Source of the DNA: CALAGB01 sp963789565
GTDB taxonomy: Bacteria > Chloroflexota > Chloroflexia > Thermomicrobiales > Thermomicrobiaceae
NCBI GenBank assembly: GCA_963789565.1
Contig: CAWBKX010000002.1
Coordinates: 2,604,001-2,668,000, forward strand
Direction of reading: 5' to 3'
Length of the DNA: 64,000 nt
Positions 25,153 through 34,670 of this stretch are shown here, one piece after another. Position 1 is the stretch's first letter; each line of letters begins with the position of its first letter. Made by a program: the position numbers and the translations under genes. Below the pieces are notes generated by a model. It had not been told where the DNA came from. It saw nothing but the letters and a program-made list of their open reading frames with translations, and did not search any database.

Positions 25153-28100
25153 CTATGGTGTCGGCTGCGGAGTGACCAACATCTGCAAGTTCGGGTCTCG
25201 CACAATCAGCCGATACGGCTTCAGTGTGTAGGTGTTGGTTTGGTCCGTTTGTGTCGCCGTTGACGGGAAGTCCGTAACAGCGTCAACTGTCAGTTCATCT
25301 CCTTTGCGCGTGACCGTCAGGATGACTCTTTCGAAGCCGAAGTCATAGGTTCCCGTCAGCTTGGCTCCGGTGAAGGGGACGTTGATCACATCCCAATCGC
25401 AGTCGTCCGGATGACATTTTCCGAAGCCATGGAATGAGAGCGTATTATCATCCACTTTGCTGATGATGAGGCGCGTCAATCCGCCGGTGTTCGGGTCGGT
25501 ATTACGCCAGTCCTCGACGAAGTAATCGGGGATCCAGGGATTCACCTGTACCAGTAGCTTCTGCTCGACCATCTTGTCCATCAACGAGACGACGTCGAAC
25601 GTGTAGGTCGTCGTGGTGGTGGGACAAACGTTCTCCCGCGATCCGTTGAGATCGATTTTGTCGCCGTCGAGTGTGGCGCTCTTTGCGTTCTGGATCGTCC
25701 AGTGGAGCGTCGTGCACTCGTACGGATTGATGATCGGTTTATCGGCGCTCACCGTGACGACCGGATCCGGGATGGGTGACGGCGTGGGCGTCATCTGCGA
25801 CGTCTGGGTTTGGCCGCCGCTACCGCCTACTCCGCCGGTTCCACCGCCACCACCGGCCGTCTGGGACGGCGAGGTCGGCACAGGTGTCGGCGCCACGATG
25901 GTCACCTTACTGACTCGCGTTTCAGTGATCCCTTTGTTGGTCGCGGTCAAGCGGAAGGTCGTCGTCTCCTGCAGCGTCATGGTCTGCTCGCCCTGGTTGG
26001 GTACGGTGCCAATGGCGTCGATCTCGACCTTTTCGGCTTTGCTGACAGCCCACTTAATCGTCACGACCTGGCCTGGTTGCCCCAAGTCGGGCGTCACACT
26101 CCAGACGTCGATGCTCGGCCCCTCGGGCTGAGGCGTCGGTGTAGGAGTGGGCACGACGACCGAAATGGGTATCGGTTGCTCGGTCGAGCCGGAATCGTTG
26201 GTTGCCACCAGCGTCAGGCTGGCGTTATTGGGTAGACCGCCGTTGACCACGAATTGCCCTGTCGTTGGATCGAGTCCCGATACGACTGGCCGAATCTCGA
26301 CCGATTTCGCGTTGCGCACGGTCCAATGGACAACGAAGGGCTGACCGGCAATCGGGCTGGTCGGGTCGAGCGTGATGCTGTCGATCTTCGGCAACACGGG
26401 AGCGGGATTCAGCAGTTTCCAGATCAGAACGGCCAGCGCTGCCGCGACGACCAACGCGGCCGGAGGCAGCCAGGGTGGAATGAGCGCCTTATGGATGTAG
26501 TCGCCGTTCACGTTGTACGGTGGCGATCCGGATGCAGGGGTCGCCTGGATGCCGAATTGACGCCCCTCTGATTTGCCGACCCAGCGGCGTTCGGAACGAA
26601 CGTTCAGTCGCACTTTCGCGTTCGCGCCGGGCGCGAGTGGCACGGTCTCCTGCTCGAAGCGGTAGCGGAGCACCTGTTCGTCATCTTTGCCGGACAGGGT
26701 AAAGCGCTCCTCGGAGTTTCCATCGTTACGGAGCGTCACGGCGAAGCGTGCGCCGGTGCGACCGCCACGACGCGTCGGCTCCATGGTCATATTGCCGCCG
26801 GTGAATGGGAGGACCGTCCACTGAGCGTAGGCGCTGGCCGTCTCTCCCGGCTTCTCGCGCGAATACGCGCGGACGGTGACGGCGTAATCTTGAGCCGTGC
26901 TGCCGGGGACGCGAGGCACGTTGACGTTTAGCGCCACGGGCGCCTGAGCGCCTGGGTTGAGCTGCGTCTCCTGTCCCGGTCCCTTGACCCATTCGGGTGG
27001 CACTCCCTCCACCGAGACGGCCAGGTGGTCGACGGTCGAGCCCATATTGGTGAGCATCGCACGCACGATCGTTGGCTGGCCGGGAGTGAGTGAAATGCGC
27101 TCCTGGTCGAGCGCAACGCGCATACGAGTTGATTCGACTTGCGGCACCGCCGCTGCCGCGTACGCCGCCTGTCCGCCGGCAGCGACGAACCCCGGTTGTA
27201 GCATGGCGCCCGGAACAGGTTTGGTGTCGGGCATGGTCGGCGCCTGATAACGCAGCCAGAACGTGCCAACCCGCACCCAGTCTCGCGCACTCCAGGTCTG
27301 CGGCACCTGCGGCAACAAACGGGCGTCGGCCACGAGCGTGCCGTTACTCGACCCCAAATCGGTGACTGTAACTCGGTTGCCGTCCCACTCGAGCTTCAGG
27401 TGATGCCGGGAGATATCGTTTCCCTCGAGCACGATGTCGTTGTCCGCTTGACGGCCGAGCGTCAGACCGGCTGAAGTCAACGGAATCTCTTTGATGACTT
27501 CCCCTCGCCCGTCGGTGACGCGGATAAGCGGCTGTGACGCGGCGCCGAGCATGGTGGCCATGGCGGGCGACGGTCCGCCTGGAGAGACGGGCGAGAATGC
27601 GGTGCCCGGCACGTCTGGCGTGGCTGCTGCTGGGACCGGCGGGGCTTTGATCTGGCCCGCCGGCGGCGGGACGTTGATCGGTGCCGCGTTGCCCGTCACG
27701 CCGCGCAACGCGGACGACAGATCGCTGGCCGAGCGATAGCGCTCGTCGGGCTTCTTGGCCAGGCAGCGCAGGATGATCTGCTCGAGATTGGCCGGCACGT
27801 CCGCTTTCATCTGGCGCGGCGGTGGTGGCGCGATGTAGACGTGCTTGTGGACCGCCTCACTCAGCGACTTGACCTCGAACGGCGGCTGGCCGGCCACCAT
27901 CTCATACAGAACGACGCCAAGCGAATAGATGTCGCTGCGTCCGTCCAGATCGATCCCCTGGCATTGCTCGGGCGACATGTAGGCGGGTGTCCCCATGGTG
28001 ACACCGGTGGCAGTCAGGACGCCGCCGCTCGCCAGCCGAGCCAGGCCGAAGTCCGTCACCTTCACCACGTAGTTGCGGTTGCCGGGGCTGGTCGAGTCCG

Positions 28101-28551
28101 ACTGCAGCAGCAGGTTGTCCGGCTTGATGTCGCGGTGGACCATGCCGCTCAGATGCGCGTACGACAGCGCGTCGGACGCCTGCCGGATCAGATCGACGTC
28201 ATCGTTGAGCGTGCGCGCGCGCGGCTGGGTCGAACGGCGTTGCAGCAGTCCGCGTACCGACCCTCCGGTGATCAGTTCCATCACTAAGTAATAGCGGCCA
28301 CCCTGCTCGCCAAAGTCATAAATCTGCACGATGTTGGGATGGTTGAGGGCGGCGACCGATTTGGCCTCCTGAATGAACCGCGCCTGAAACGTGGTGTCCG
28401 CCGCCAGATTCGCATGCATCACCTTGATGGCTGCGGGTCGGTTCAACAGAGCGTGATTGGCGCGATAGACCTGCCCCATTCCGCCGGTTCCGAGAAGCGC
28501 CTCGATCCGGTAGTTGCCAATCGTTTGCCCAATCAGATTAGAGCCGCTCAT
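25153..28551 (-). CDS. Transmembrane Ser/Thr protein kinase with FHA and Ig-like domains, last gene of eCIS operon
   Basis: 1132 residues. A Hanks-type kinase fills about 14-285, with glycine loop LGTGGMGQVY, K43, HRD at 139-141 and DFG at 167-169, all intact. A Pro-rich linker leads to an FHA domain (about 345-435, with LGRQADNDIVL, ISRHHLKL and LGSSNGT). A COG1470-like beta domain follows (about 470-680), one membrane helix (about 693-713), then extracellular Ig-like modules separated by Thr-Pro and Gly-rich linkers. Its ATG overlaps the stop of the FHA-tail gene (ATGA, 28548-28551). FHA domains bind phosphothreonine, so the kinase plausibly controls eCIS assembly or firing as PpkA/Fha do in type VI secretion; this is inference from domains and operon. 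Confidence 0.88.
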   Translation of the reverse strand: MSGSNLIGQTIGNYRIEALLGTGGMGQVYRANHALLNRPAAIKVMHANLAADTTFQARFIQEAKSVAALNHPNIVQIYDFGEQGGRYYLVMELITGGSVRGLLQRRSTQPRARTLNDDVDLIRQASDALSYAHLSGMVHRDIKPDNLLLQSDSTSPGNRNYVVKVTDFGLARLASGGVLTATGVTMGTPAYMSPEQCQGIDLDGRSDIYSLGVVLYEMVAGQPPFEVKSLSEAVHKHVYIAPPPPRQMKADVPANLEQIILRCLAKKPDERYRSASDLSSALRGVTGNAAPINVPPPAGQIKAPPVPAAATPDVPGTAFSPVSPGGPSPAMATMLGAASQPLIRVTDGRGEVIKEIPLTSAGLTLGRQADNDIVLEGNDISRHHLKLEWDGNRVTVTDLGSSNGTLVADARLLPQVPQTWSARDWVRVGTFWLRYQAPTMPDTKPVPGAMLQPGFVAAGGQAAYAAAAVPQVESTRMRVALDQERISLTPGQPTIVRAMLTNMGSTVDHLAVSVEGVPPEWVKGPGQETQLNPGAQAPVALNVNVPRVPGSTAQDYAVTVRAYSREKPGETASAYAQWTVLPFTGGNMTMEPTRRGGRTGARFAVTLRNDGNSEERFTLSGKDDEQVLRYRFEQETVPLAPGANAKVRLNVRSERRWVGKSEGRQFGIQATPASGSPPYNVNGDYIHKALIPPWLPPAALVVAAALAVLIWKLLNPAPVLPKIDSITLDPTSPIAGQPFVVHWTVRNAKSVEIRPVVSGLDPTTGQFVVNGGLPNNASLTLVATNDSGSTEQPIPISVVVPTPTPTPQPEGPSIDVWSVTPDLGQPGQVVTIKWAVSKAEKVEIDAIGTVPNQGEQTMTLQETTTFRLTATNKGITETRVSKVTIVAPTPVPTSPSQTAGGGGGTGGVGGSGGQTQTSQMTPTPSPIPDPVVTVSADKPIINPYECTTLHWTIQNAKSATLDGDKIDLNGSRENVCPTTTTTYTFDVVSLMDKMVEQKLLVQVNPWIPDYFVEDWRNTDPNTGGLTRLIISKVDDNTLSFHGFGKCHPDDCDWDVINVPFTGAKLTGTYDFGFERVILTVTRKGDELTVDAVTDFPSTATQTDQTNTYTLKPYRLIVRDPNLQMLVTPQPTP

Positions 28552-29495
28552 GACACCATTTCCAGCGTGTAACCGGCATGTGCCGGTTTATGCGATCGGA
28601 TCAGATCATCGACCAATCCCTGATCGACGCCGGTATCGACCGGCATGGCCATGCGCACGTGGAAGATCATCGGATTCACCGGATCGTCCGAGATCTCCGG
28701 CGTGATACCGGTACAGACTTCGATCATGCGCGTCAGTCCGTATTTCGTGCCTCGCCAGCGATAGAGCTCGAACGCTTCGGCCAGAAGGTGTCGAATGCGG
28801 GCCTCCGGCCAATGGCGGTTGAACGAGATGTCGAGCCAATTTGACAACCAGGGGAGGAATGACCGCGGAGATGTACGCGGGTCGAAATAGAGCTCGATGT
28901 GGTCCTGCCGCAGCTCCAGCGGTTCCCAGATGGAGGCGAAGATGAGGAGGAAGCGACGCAGGAAATCGTTCTCCTGGAAGATGACCGGCAGATCGACCAA
29001 ATAGCCTTCACTGGCCGGGTCGGCCAAAACGGCAGCGAAGGTCGGACGAGGTGGGGCCACCGGCAGCGGCTCGATCGGGGCGAAGACGATCGGAGTCAGT
29101 GGTTCGGGTTCAACCGGAACGACATCCTCCAACGGCGGTTCCGCCGGGTCGTCGGGCACGACCTCCACGCTCGGTTGTTCCTGCGTTTCGGGCGCCACGT
29201 AGCGGATCGAGAACGGTCCGATGGTGAAGAGCTCGCCGGTCACGAGGACGCGCGGTTGATCGGGGAGCAACTGCTCCCCATTGACGAACGTGCCGTTCGA
29301 GCTGTTCAGGTCGGTGATGGTGATGCGTGGTCCTTCGACGCGCAGCTCGGCGTGATTGCGTGAAACCTGTGGGTGGGGAAGCGTGATGTCGTTGCCCGGC
29401 ACGCGGCCGAACACGACGACAGGCTTTGAAATGGAAAACGTCTGTACGACGTTTCCCTCGATCTGGATGATGAGCTGTCCCAGGTTGGTGGACAT
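28548..29495 (-). CDS. FHA domain fused to eCIS/phage tail protein I (Afp12-like)
   Basis: 315 residues. Residues 1-92 are an FHA domain with the phosphothreonine-pocket motifs FGRVPGNDITL, VSRNHAEL and NSSNGTFVNG. An acidic Pro-rich linker spans about 95-150. Residues 160-315 match phage tail protein I / gpI-type baseplate proteins (FLRRFLLIFASIWEPLE, DPRTSPRSFLPWLSNWLD, RWRGTKYGLTRMIEVCTG). In Afp and PVC the equivalent closes the baseplate with protein 11. The extra FHA domain should dock the baseplate to a phosphorylated partner, most simply the kinase encoded next. It follows baseplate J by 19 bases. Confidence 0.85.
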   Translation of the reverse strand: MSTNLGQLIIQIEGNVVQTFSISKPVVVFGRVPGNDITLPHPQVSRNHAELRVEGPRITITDLNSSNGTFVNGEQLLPDQPRVLVTGELFTIGPFSIRYVAPETQEQPSVEVVPDDPAEPPLEDVVPVEPEPLTPIVFAPIEPLPVAPPRPTFAAVLADPASEGYLVDLPVIFQENDFLRRFLLIFASIWEPLELRQDHIELYFDPRTSPRSFLPWLSNWLDISFNRHWPEARIRHLLAEAFELYRWRGTKYGLTRMIEVCTGITPEISDDPVNPMIFHVRMAMPVDTGVDQGLVDDLIRSHKPAHAGYTLEMVS

Positions 29496-29514
29496 CAGGT
29501 CATTGCCCCATCCG

Positions 29515-31509
29515 TCATCGGACCGTCACCTCGTGCTGCCCGGAACAGATCAACGCGTTGCGCGGGATCTCCAACCGTGGCGGTGCGGGACGCGTCGCGC
29601 CGAAATTCGCAGGATCCGCCAGGTTGATGCGCACCTCTTCGACGAACTCCACATAGGGTACGCGCTGAAGGAGCCCATAAATCTCAGAGAGGTGCAGATC
29701 GCGACCAAACGGCCAGCCATCTTCGGTCGGTCCGCCGACGTGCGGATTCAGATAGCGATAGAGCGCTGTGGTCGCCAGATTTTGAACCTCAGCCATGAGC
29801 CCGGGATCGCTGCGATCCGGGACGCGTAGGATTGCCTGCACCGAAACCCACGTGTATTGCGGCGGGCGTACCTCGAGCGTGCTGCCCAACAGGCGGCGTT
29901 CGTCGAGGTGCGCCATGACGGCGCCACGGATCTCTGCCGAGAGCGTAAGCTGCTCGGGGGGAATCTGCCGGTTTGGTGAGTCTACCTGGGGCAGCAGCAC
30001 CACGTAAATCTGTCCCGGCGGCGGATCGTTCGGTTCCGGCGGTTGAGCGCCCGGCGTCATGCAACAGGCGCGTGCCACGCCCGCGATCTCACGCGCCAGA
30101 TATTCGAAGTCGTCGGCGGTCACCGCGCGGCTGCGAGTGCGCAGCGTCTGCGGCGCACGTAGCTTGGCGTCATCGAGTGACTGCGCGTCTCGTCCTCCGA
30201 CAGCGGGCTCTCGATTGACCACTCGCGCCACGTAAGGGATGGATGATTTGAGGACGGTGATCGTGCCGCTTGGCACGTTCCCGCCCACACCGCCACCGTA
30301 TTGATAGCGGCCGAACCGCAGCGTGCTCCCCTTCGGCGGAACGGCGCCGAATCGATAGACCGTACCGTCTGGCTGCAGGATCGTTGGGCCAAGCAAGATC
30401 ATGCCGTTCTGGCTGTCGAGTGTGAAGTGGCGGTCGTCGGCGTTCGAGTCAGCAAAATCGCCGACCTCAGTCCAGGATTCGGAATCAAAGCCTGGCGTGT
30501 CGACGATCAGAACGTCGCGTGCCGGGTCGCGGGACAGCACCGGAGAGTGGAGCAGTGCGTATGTCTGCCCTGACGTGCCATCACTGCGCCCGAGAACCTC
30601 ATTCTCGATGGTGCTGGCCTGACGAGCGCGAACCGTGCCGCCGCGTGCCTCGACGCTTAGGTGCTCGATGTCGGGCGAGACGCGATAGGAGCCCTGCCCG
30701 GCCTGCGCTTCGGTCAAGCGGCAACGCAGCCAGTAGGAGCGCTGTCCCTGGAACTCGCCTTCCGCCATGTCAGGAGCGTGCAAGATGATCTCACCCGAAT
30801 CGTTGAATCCGCCGGTTCCGTCATATTCGACCGTGCAATTGACCCAGCGCGTCGCCGCTCCTTGCCAGACTTGCCACTCGAGCGGCGGATTCTTAGGATC
30901 GATACCCGCACCACCGGCCAGCTCACAGGTGATCACCAATGCCAATACGTGCTGGCTGTGATCCCGCCCCAGCGAAATGTAGAAGGCGTCGTTGGGGACC
31001 GGATTGGGCGAGAAGAGGGCGAGCTTTTGGCCCGGAAGTTCGAGCTGTCTCAGATCGTGCTGGATCCAGGCCTGATCTCCGCGTGCCGCGATGCGGGTGT
31101 AGGCCGCCAGAACGTCAGGCGGGCGAATCGTCAGATCCGACTCGGAGGTGAAGATGATCGCCGGGCTGGTCTCGGTGCGGATGGTGGCTGTTTCGGTTCC
31201 AGCCGGGATGGTCAGATCGGTGTCTTGCGGCGCCGAGAGGTAGAAGGTCATCGGCACGTGCGCGGCACGTGGCGGGTCGAGCCGTACGCCAATCAGTTCG
31301 AGGAACTTGACGTAAAGCTTGTCTGGAACTTGGTTGACGCGATAGAGGAGCATGTCGGTCATCCAGGCGAACAGCTCGATGAGCGTCACACCTGGATCGC
31401 TGACGTTGTGGTCGGTCCATTCCGGACAGTAGCGTGGGATCAGGCTCTTGGCCTGGTCGACGATATCCTGGAACCGACGGTCATCGAGAATCGGTGTTGG
31501 TAATGGCAT
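29515..31509 (-). CDS. Baseplate assembly protein J-like (Afp11-like)
   Basis: A 664-residue baseplate wedge protein. The N-terminus has the characteristic DIVDQAKSLIPRYCPEWTDHNVSDPGVTLIELFAWMTDMLLYRVNQVPDKLYVKFLELIGV region; a middle beta-rich insert follows, and a gpJ-like C-terminal section has LDDAKLRAPQTLRTRSRAVTADDFEYLAREI. In eCIS and phage tails this protein makes the outer wedge that links hub to sheath start and triggers contraction. GAGGAG precedes the ATG. Neighbours gp25 and tail protein I are in the canonical order. Confidence 0.87.
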   Translation of the reverse strand: MPLPTPILDDRRFQDIVDQAKSLIPRYCPEWTDHNVSDPGVTLIELFAWMTDMLLYRVNQVPDKLYVKFLELIGVRLDPPRAAHVPMTFYLSAPQDTDLTIPAGTETATIRTETSPAIIFTSESDLTIRPPDVLAAYTRIAARGDQAWIQHDLRQLELPGQKLALFSPNPVPNDAFYISLGRDHSQHVLALVITCELAGGAGIDPKNPPLEWQVWQGAATRWVNCTVEYDGTGGFNDSGEIILHAPDMAEGEFQGQRSYWLRCRLTEAQAGQGSYRVSPDIEHLSVEARGGTVRARQASTIENEVLGRSDGTSGQTYALLHSPVLSRDPARDVLIVDTPGFDSESWTEVGDFADSNADDRHFTLDSQNGMILLGPTILQPDGTVYRFGAVPPKGSTLRFGRYQYGGGVGGNVPSGTITVLKSSIPYVARVVNREPAVGGRDAQSLDDAKLRAPQTLRTRSRAVTADDFEYLAREIAGVARACCMTPGAQPPEPNDPPPGQIYVVLLPQVDSPNRQIPPEQLTLSAEIRGAVMAHLDERRLLGSTLEVRPPQYTWVSVQAILRVPDRSDPGLMAEVQNLATTALYRYLNPHVGGPTEDGWPFGRDLHLSEIYGLLQRVPYVEFVEEVRINLADPANFGATRPAPPRLEIPRNALICSGQHEVTVR

Positions 31510-31521
31510 GTGCTCCTCAGA

Positions 31522-31926
31522 TCAGTCGGCGGCAGCTTCGCCCGGAATCCGATAAAACGGGAAGACGAGGGTACGGCTGTCGTACGTTGCCTTGATGCGA
31601 TAGTGAATCTCGATCAGTAGACGCGCGGGATCGTCGTCGTCCGGTCTGGCGGTCACTTGCTCCACGTCGATGCGCGGCTCCCACATGCCCAACGCCTGTT
31701 CGACGTAATAGGCGGCGAGGCCCGCGGTCGTCGGGTCATTGGGCGCGAAGATCAGGTCGTGAACCTGGCAGCCGAATTCCGGCCGCATGATGCGCTGGCC
31801 CTTGGGCGTCAGCAGGATGATGAGGATGGCTTCCTCGATGTCTCGCTCGCGGCGAGCCAATGCGATGCGCCCACGTGCATCTACGCCGACGGGGAATGCC
31901 CAGCCCGTTCCGAGGAAGTCGGCCAT
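31522..31926 (-). CDS. GPW/gp25-family baseplate wedge protein (Afp9-like)
   Basis: A 134-residue gp25-like protein. GTGWAFPVGVDARGRIALARRERDIEEAILIILLTPKGQRIMRPEFGCQVHDLIFAPND contains the family signature: the EAI...L.T..GeR...p.FG.....F.p core. gp25 is the most conserved wedge component of contractile systems and seeds sheath polymerisation. The ATG at 31926 lies eight bases after the PAAR stop; a TTG at 31941 overlapping the PAAR gene is an alternative start. Normal length. Confidence 0.87.
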   Translation of the reverse strand: MADFLGTGWAFPVGVDARGRIALARRERDIEEAILIILLTPKGQRIMRPEFGCQVHDLIFAPNDPTTAGLAAYYVEQALGMWEPRIDVEQVTARPDDDDPARLLIEIHYRIKATYDSRTLVFPFYRIPGEAAAD

Positions 31927-31933
31927 GTCGCGT

Positions 31934-32326
31934 CTATCCAATGAATACCGTCCCCGCCGCGATGATCGTGCCGTTCGGCAGGTCGACTGGGTCGTTGCAG
32001 GTCATGGCGGTATCGCCCGAGCGAGCCGCCGGTTTGCCGTTGATCATCACGGTCACACTGCCGTTCATGATTTGCCCCTTGTTCGACGGCGGCTTCTGAA
32101 ACGGACCACCCTGCGGGATGTGCGGGGGCATGTTGTCGGCGACACTCCCTTGCGTCGCGGCGGGCATCCCCGAAATGAACACGTTGGAGCTCAGATTCTC
32201 CATCAGTATCCCATTGAAAGGGTGCGGTAGCGGTGTCGGCACCGGACCTCCCGGCGACGGGATCATGATGATATGGGTGTCGATGGCGGTCACCTGATCG
32301 CCTTGTTTCGCGGCTGGCTGTCCCAT
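31934..32326 (-). CDS. PAAR-domain spike-tip protein (Afp10-like)
   Basis: A 130-residue PAAR-type protein: MGQPAAKQGDQVTA at the start, internal GMPAATQGSV, GKPAARSGDTAMTC, and a final strand GTIIAAGTVFIG. PAAR proteins fold into a small cone that caps the central spike and may hold effectors or a metal ion. The ATG has AAGGGA upstream. It lies between the hub gene and gp25, the usual place. Gly-, Pro- and Asn-rich composition fits the fold. Confidence 0.87.
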   Translation of the reverse strand: MGQPAAKQGDQVTAIDTHIIMIPSPGGPVPTPLPHPFNGILMENLSSNVFISGMPAATQGSVADNMPPHIPQGGPFQKPPSNKGQIMNGSVTVMINGKPAARSGDTAMTCNDPVDLPNGTIIAAGTVFIG

Positions 32327-32336
32327 TGATCCCTTC

Positions 32337-33995
32337 TCAATTGAGGTTGATGGCTGAGCCCTTGACGTCGACCGTCGCGTTCCCTTCCACCTTGATGCTG
32401 AACCCCTTCAATTCCACGTTCCCTTGCGCTTCGAGGATCAGATTGCCCTGTGCCTTGAGTGTGGTATCACCCTTGATGTCGATCGTCAGAGAGTTCGCGC
32501 CGCTGTCGAGCGTCACCTTGTTGCCGTTCTTGTCCTCGACCGTGATACCGCCTTGGCCATCCGTATCATCGAGTGTGATGACGTTCCCATTGCGCGAACG
32601 GATCACTCGTTTCTGCACCTTGCCGCCACTGATCAACTCGCTACTTCCCTTGGGCGGGGCATCAACGCCGTTCCAGAGGCCACCCAGGACGTAGGGATAG
32701 CGCACGTCCCCCATCTCGAAGCCGATCAGGACCTCGTCGTTGACCTCGGGCAGGAACTCGAAACCACGATCGGGCCCGCCTCCGGGAATGACGACGCGGG
32801 CCCAGTTGGTCGTCGTGTCGGAGGAGAGGCTGGGGATCTTCACCTTGACGCGACCGATGTTGGTTGGGTCCTGGTTATCGGTCACGACACCGATCAACAG
32901 GCCTCTGGCGTGTGGCTCAGGCTCCTGCGGTTGCAGTGTGGTCAGCAACGTCGAAGCGTGATAGCCCGACACGTTGAACTCGGTAGTGTATCCGGCCTGA
33001 CTGCTGTAATGGTGAGTGGCCGAGGTGACGAAATAGGTGCCGCTGAAGCGAGTCCCGACGGCCGTCACGTCTAACGACGAACCCGCGGTGACGCTGGGGT
33101 TGCCTCCACAGGTTCCCTCGGCTTCGATGAACCGGCCCGCAAGCTGATCGGCGCCTGCTTGAGCCAGTTGATCCGCGGCCGACTGCGAGCGAACCGCCTG
33201 GTCGGCGATCTGGTACTGGGCGGTGATATTGAAGGCGCCTTGCGCGAGGTCACCCCCCGTCTTCGACTCCCCGACCGATGGAGCGCTCTTGCCGTTGGTG
33301 GCTTGCCCGACGATCTCCTGCCGGGAGTCGGGATCCCAACCGCGCACGACAACCTTGTTCACCTGATCGATGGTTGTCATACGGGGGTGAAAGGCGCTCA
33401 AGGTGACACCCCATTCGAGCTTGGTGGGGGTGCCAGTCGTCTCGATCGGTTCAAAATGGAGCGTTTTCCCCCGTGCAAATAGGAGGAATCCCAGCGACGC
33501 CGCCCGTGCGCGAAGAAACTCGAGGTTGGTCTGATTGTCCTGCAGCATATAGTCGTGCACTTCCGGAGTTGGGCCGACCTGTGCCTGCAGTCCAACCTCG
33601 GACGCGATGCGTTGCACCAGATCTGAATCGCTGACGTTCTGGAAGGAGCGAACCTGGCGTCCGCGAGCCAATCGATGCAAGCGGTCGAAAGCACGCACGA
33701 TCAAGTTGTGCGTGCCGGGACCGAAATCAGGCTCGATCTCGATGATCTCGCCGTCGAAGATCGTCTTCGTAACTTTGTCGGCTTTGGCGGAGATCTCCAA
33801 CGGCGTGCCTGGCTCGAGGCTCGCGTCGTCGATCCAGTGGAGTGACGGATCGTGCAGTATCACCGTCGCGACGTCCGGCAGATGCAGGCTCGTCTCGATC
33901 GTCACCTCAAGTAGATCGCGGTTGAAATCGCTCGACGCGTCCGCGCCGCTGAGCTTCACGTAGAACTGGCTCAGGAGCTGACTGGTATCAGGCAT
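32337..33995 (-). CDS. VgrG-like baseplate hub and spike protein (Afp8-like)
   Basis: 552 residues. The N-terminal two thirds resemble gp27-type hub barrels (SQLLSQFYVKLSGADASSDFNRDLLEVTIETSL through VVRGWDPDSRQEIVGQA). An OB-fold region follows at about 365-440 (LLIGVVTDNQDPTNIGRVKVKIPSL), then a C-terminal beta-helix-like repeat (about 480-552, with GNKVTLDSGANSLTIDIKGDTTLKAQGNLILEAQGNVELKG split into short repeated strands). It forms the trimeric hub and central spike on which the PAAR tip sits. The start overlaps the LysM gene by eight bases. Confidence 0.87.
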   Translation of the reverse strand: MPDTSQLLSQFYVKLSGADASSDFNRDLLEVTIETSLHLPDVATVILHDPSLHWIDDASLEPGTPLEISAKADKVTKTIFDGEIIEIEPDFGPGTHNLIVRAFDRLHRLARGRQVRSFQNVSDSDLVQRIASEVGLQAQVGPTPEVHDYMLQDNQTNLEFLRARAASLGFLLFARGKTLHFEPIETTGTPTKLEWGVTLSAFHPRMTTIDQVNKVVVRGWDPDSRQEIVGQATNGKSAPSVGESKTGGDLAQGAFNITAQYQIADQAVRSQSAADQLAQAGADQLAGRFIEAEGTCGGNPSVTAGSSLDVTAVGTRFSGTYFVTSATHHYSSQAGYTTEFNVSGYHASTLLTTLQPQEPEPHARGLLIGVVTDNQDPTNIGRVKVKIPSLSSDTTTNWARVVIPGGGPDRGFEFLPEVNDEVLIGFEMGDVRYPYVLGGLWNGVDAPPKGSSELISGGKVQKRVIRSRNGNVITLDDTDGQGGITVEDKNGNKVTLDSGANSLTIDIKGDTTLKAQGNLILEAQGNVELKGFSIKVEGNATVDVKGSAINLN

Positions 33996-34647
33996 TCGGG
34001 ATCTCCAGCACCATCCCAGGCGTCAACTTGCGCACACGGGCGAGCCGATTTCGCTCAGCGATACGGCGCCACGCCGTGGCGTCGCCATATTCCATGTAGG
34101 CGATCCAGGCCAATGTGTCGCCCGACGTGACGGTCCACAGCCGTCCGCCCGGTTCGCCACCGGAGGTCGGATTCTGGCGCGGGAAGAGCTTGGCGTCCTT
34201 CACCTGCTGAAAGGTGACGTCCAGACTGGCGCGGACCGGCGTGCCGTCGGCCAGAAAGAGGCTGAATTGCTGTTTCAGGCTGGATATGACCGCGTCGAAG
34301 GACCAGGCAGAGCCCCACTGAAAGCGAACCTTTGGAGGGCGTCCCTTCTGATTCTTCTTGTCCTTGAGACTGTCGTCGATCAGCATCAGCTCCCAGATGG
34401 CGTCGGTATACGTGGCGCGCACGTCGGTTCCGTCACTGTAAGTGTCGAAGAAGAGGGTCATTGAGAGTGAGGCAGGCTGTCCGCCGCCGAATTCGAGCTG
34501 CGGAACGTTGGCGCCTTTCGTCTTCCCCTGCGACCAGGAGTTTTGTTTGGTGAAGGCATATTCCTTCGGGTTGAACATACACGCGATCTCCGCCCCGCCC
34601 TTATCGAGGTTGATGATCTTGGCTTTGGCCAGTGTGGTGTTGCTCAT
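33988..34647 (-). CDS. LysM-containing tail/baseplate protein (Afp7-like)
   Basis: 219 residues. An N-terminal tail domain (KAKIINLDKGGAEIACMFNPKEYAFTKQNSW) is typical of the CIS_tube/Afp7-type proteins that join tube to hub. A C-terminal LysM domain (about 168-219) has RLWTVTSGDTLAWIAYMEYG and ends PGMVLEIPNA. In eCIS the LysM may dock the baseplate inside the particle rather than bind peptidoglycan. AAAGG lies upstream of the ATG. It sits between the disordered DUF4157 protein and the hub. Confidence 0.85.
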   Translation of the reverse strand: MSNTTLAKAKIINLDKGGAEIACMFNPKEYAFTKQNSWSQGKTKGANVPQLEFGGGQPASLSMTLFFDTYSDGTDVRATYTDAIWELMLIDDSLKDKKNQKGRPPKVRFQWGSAWSFDAVISSLKQQFSLFLADGTPVRASLDVTFQQVKDAKLFPRQNPTSGGEPGGRLWTVTSGDTLAWIAYMEYGDATAWRRIAERNRLARVRKLTPGMVLEIPNA

Positions 34648-34670
34648 CGTCGATGCCTTTCGTCTCTGAC

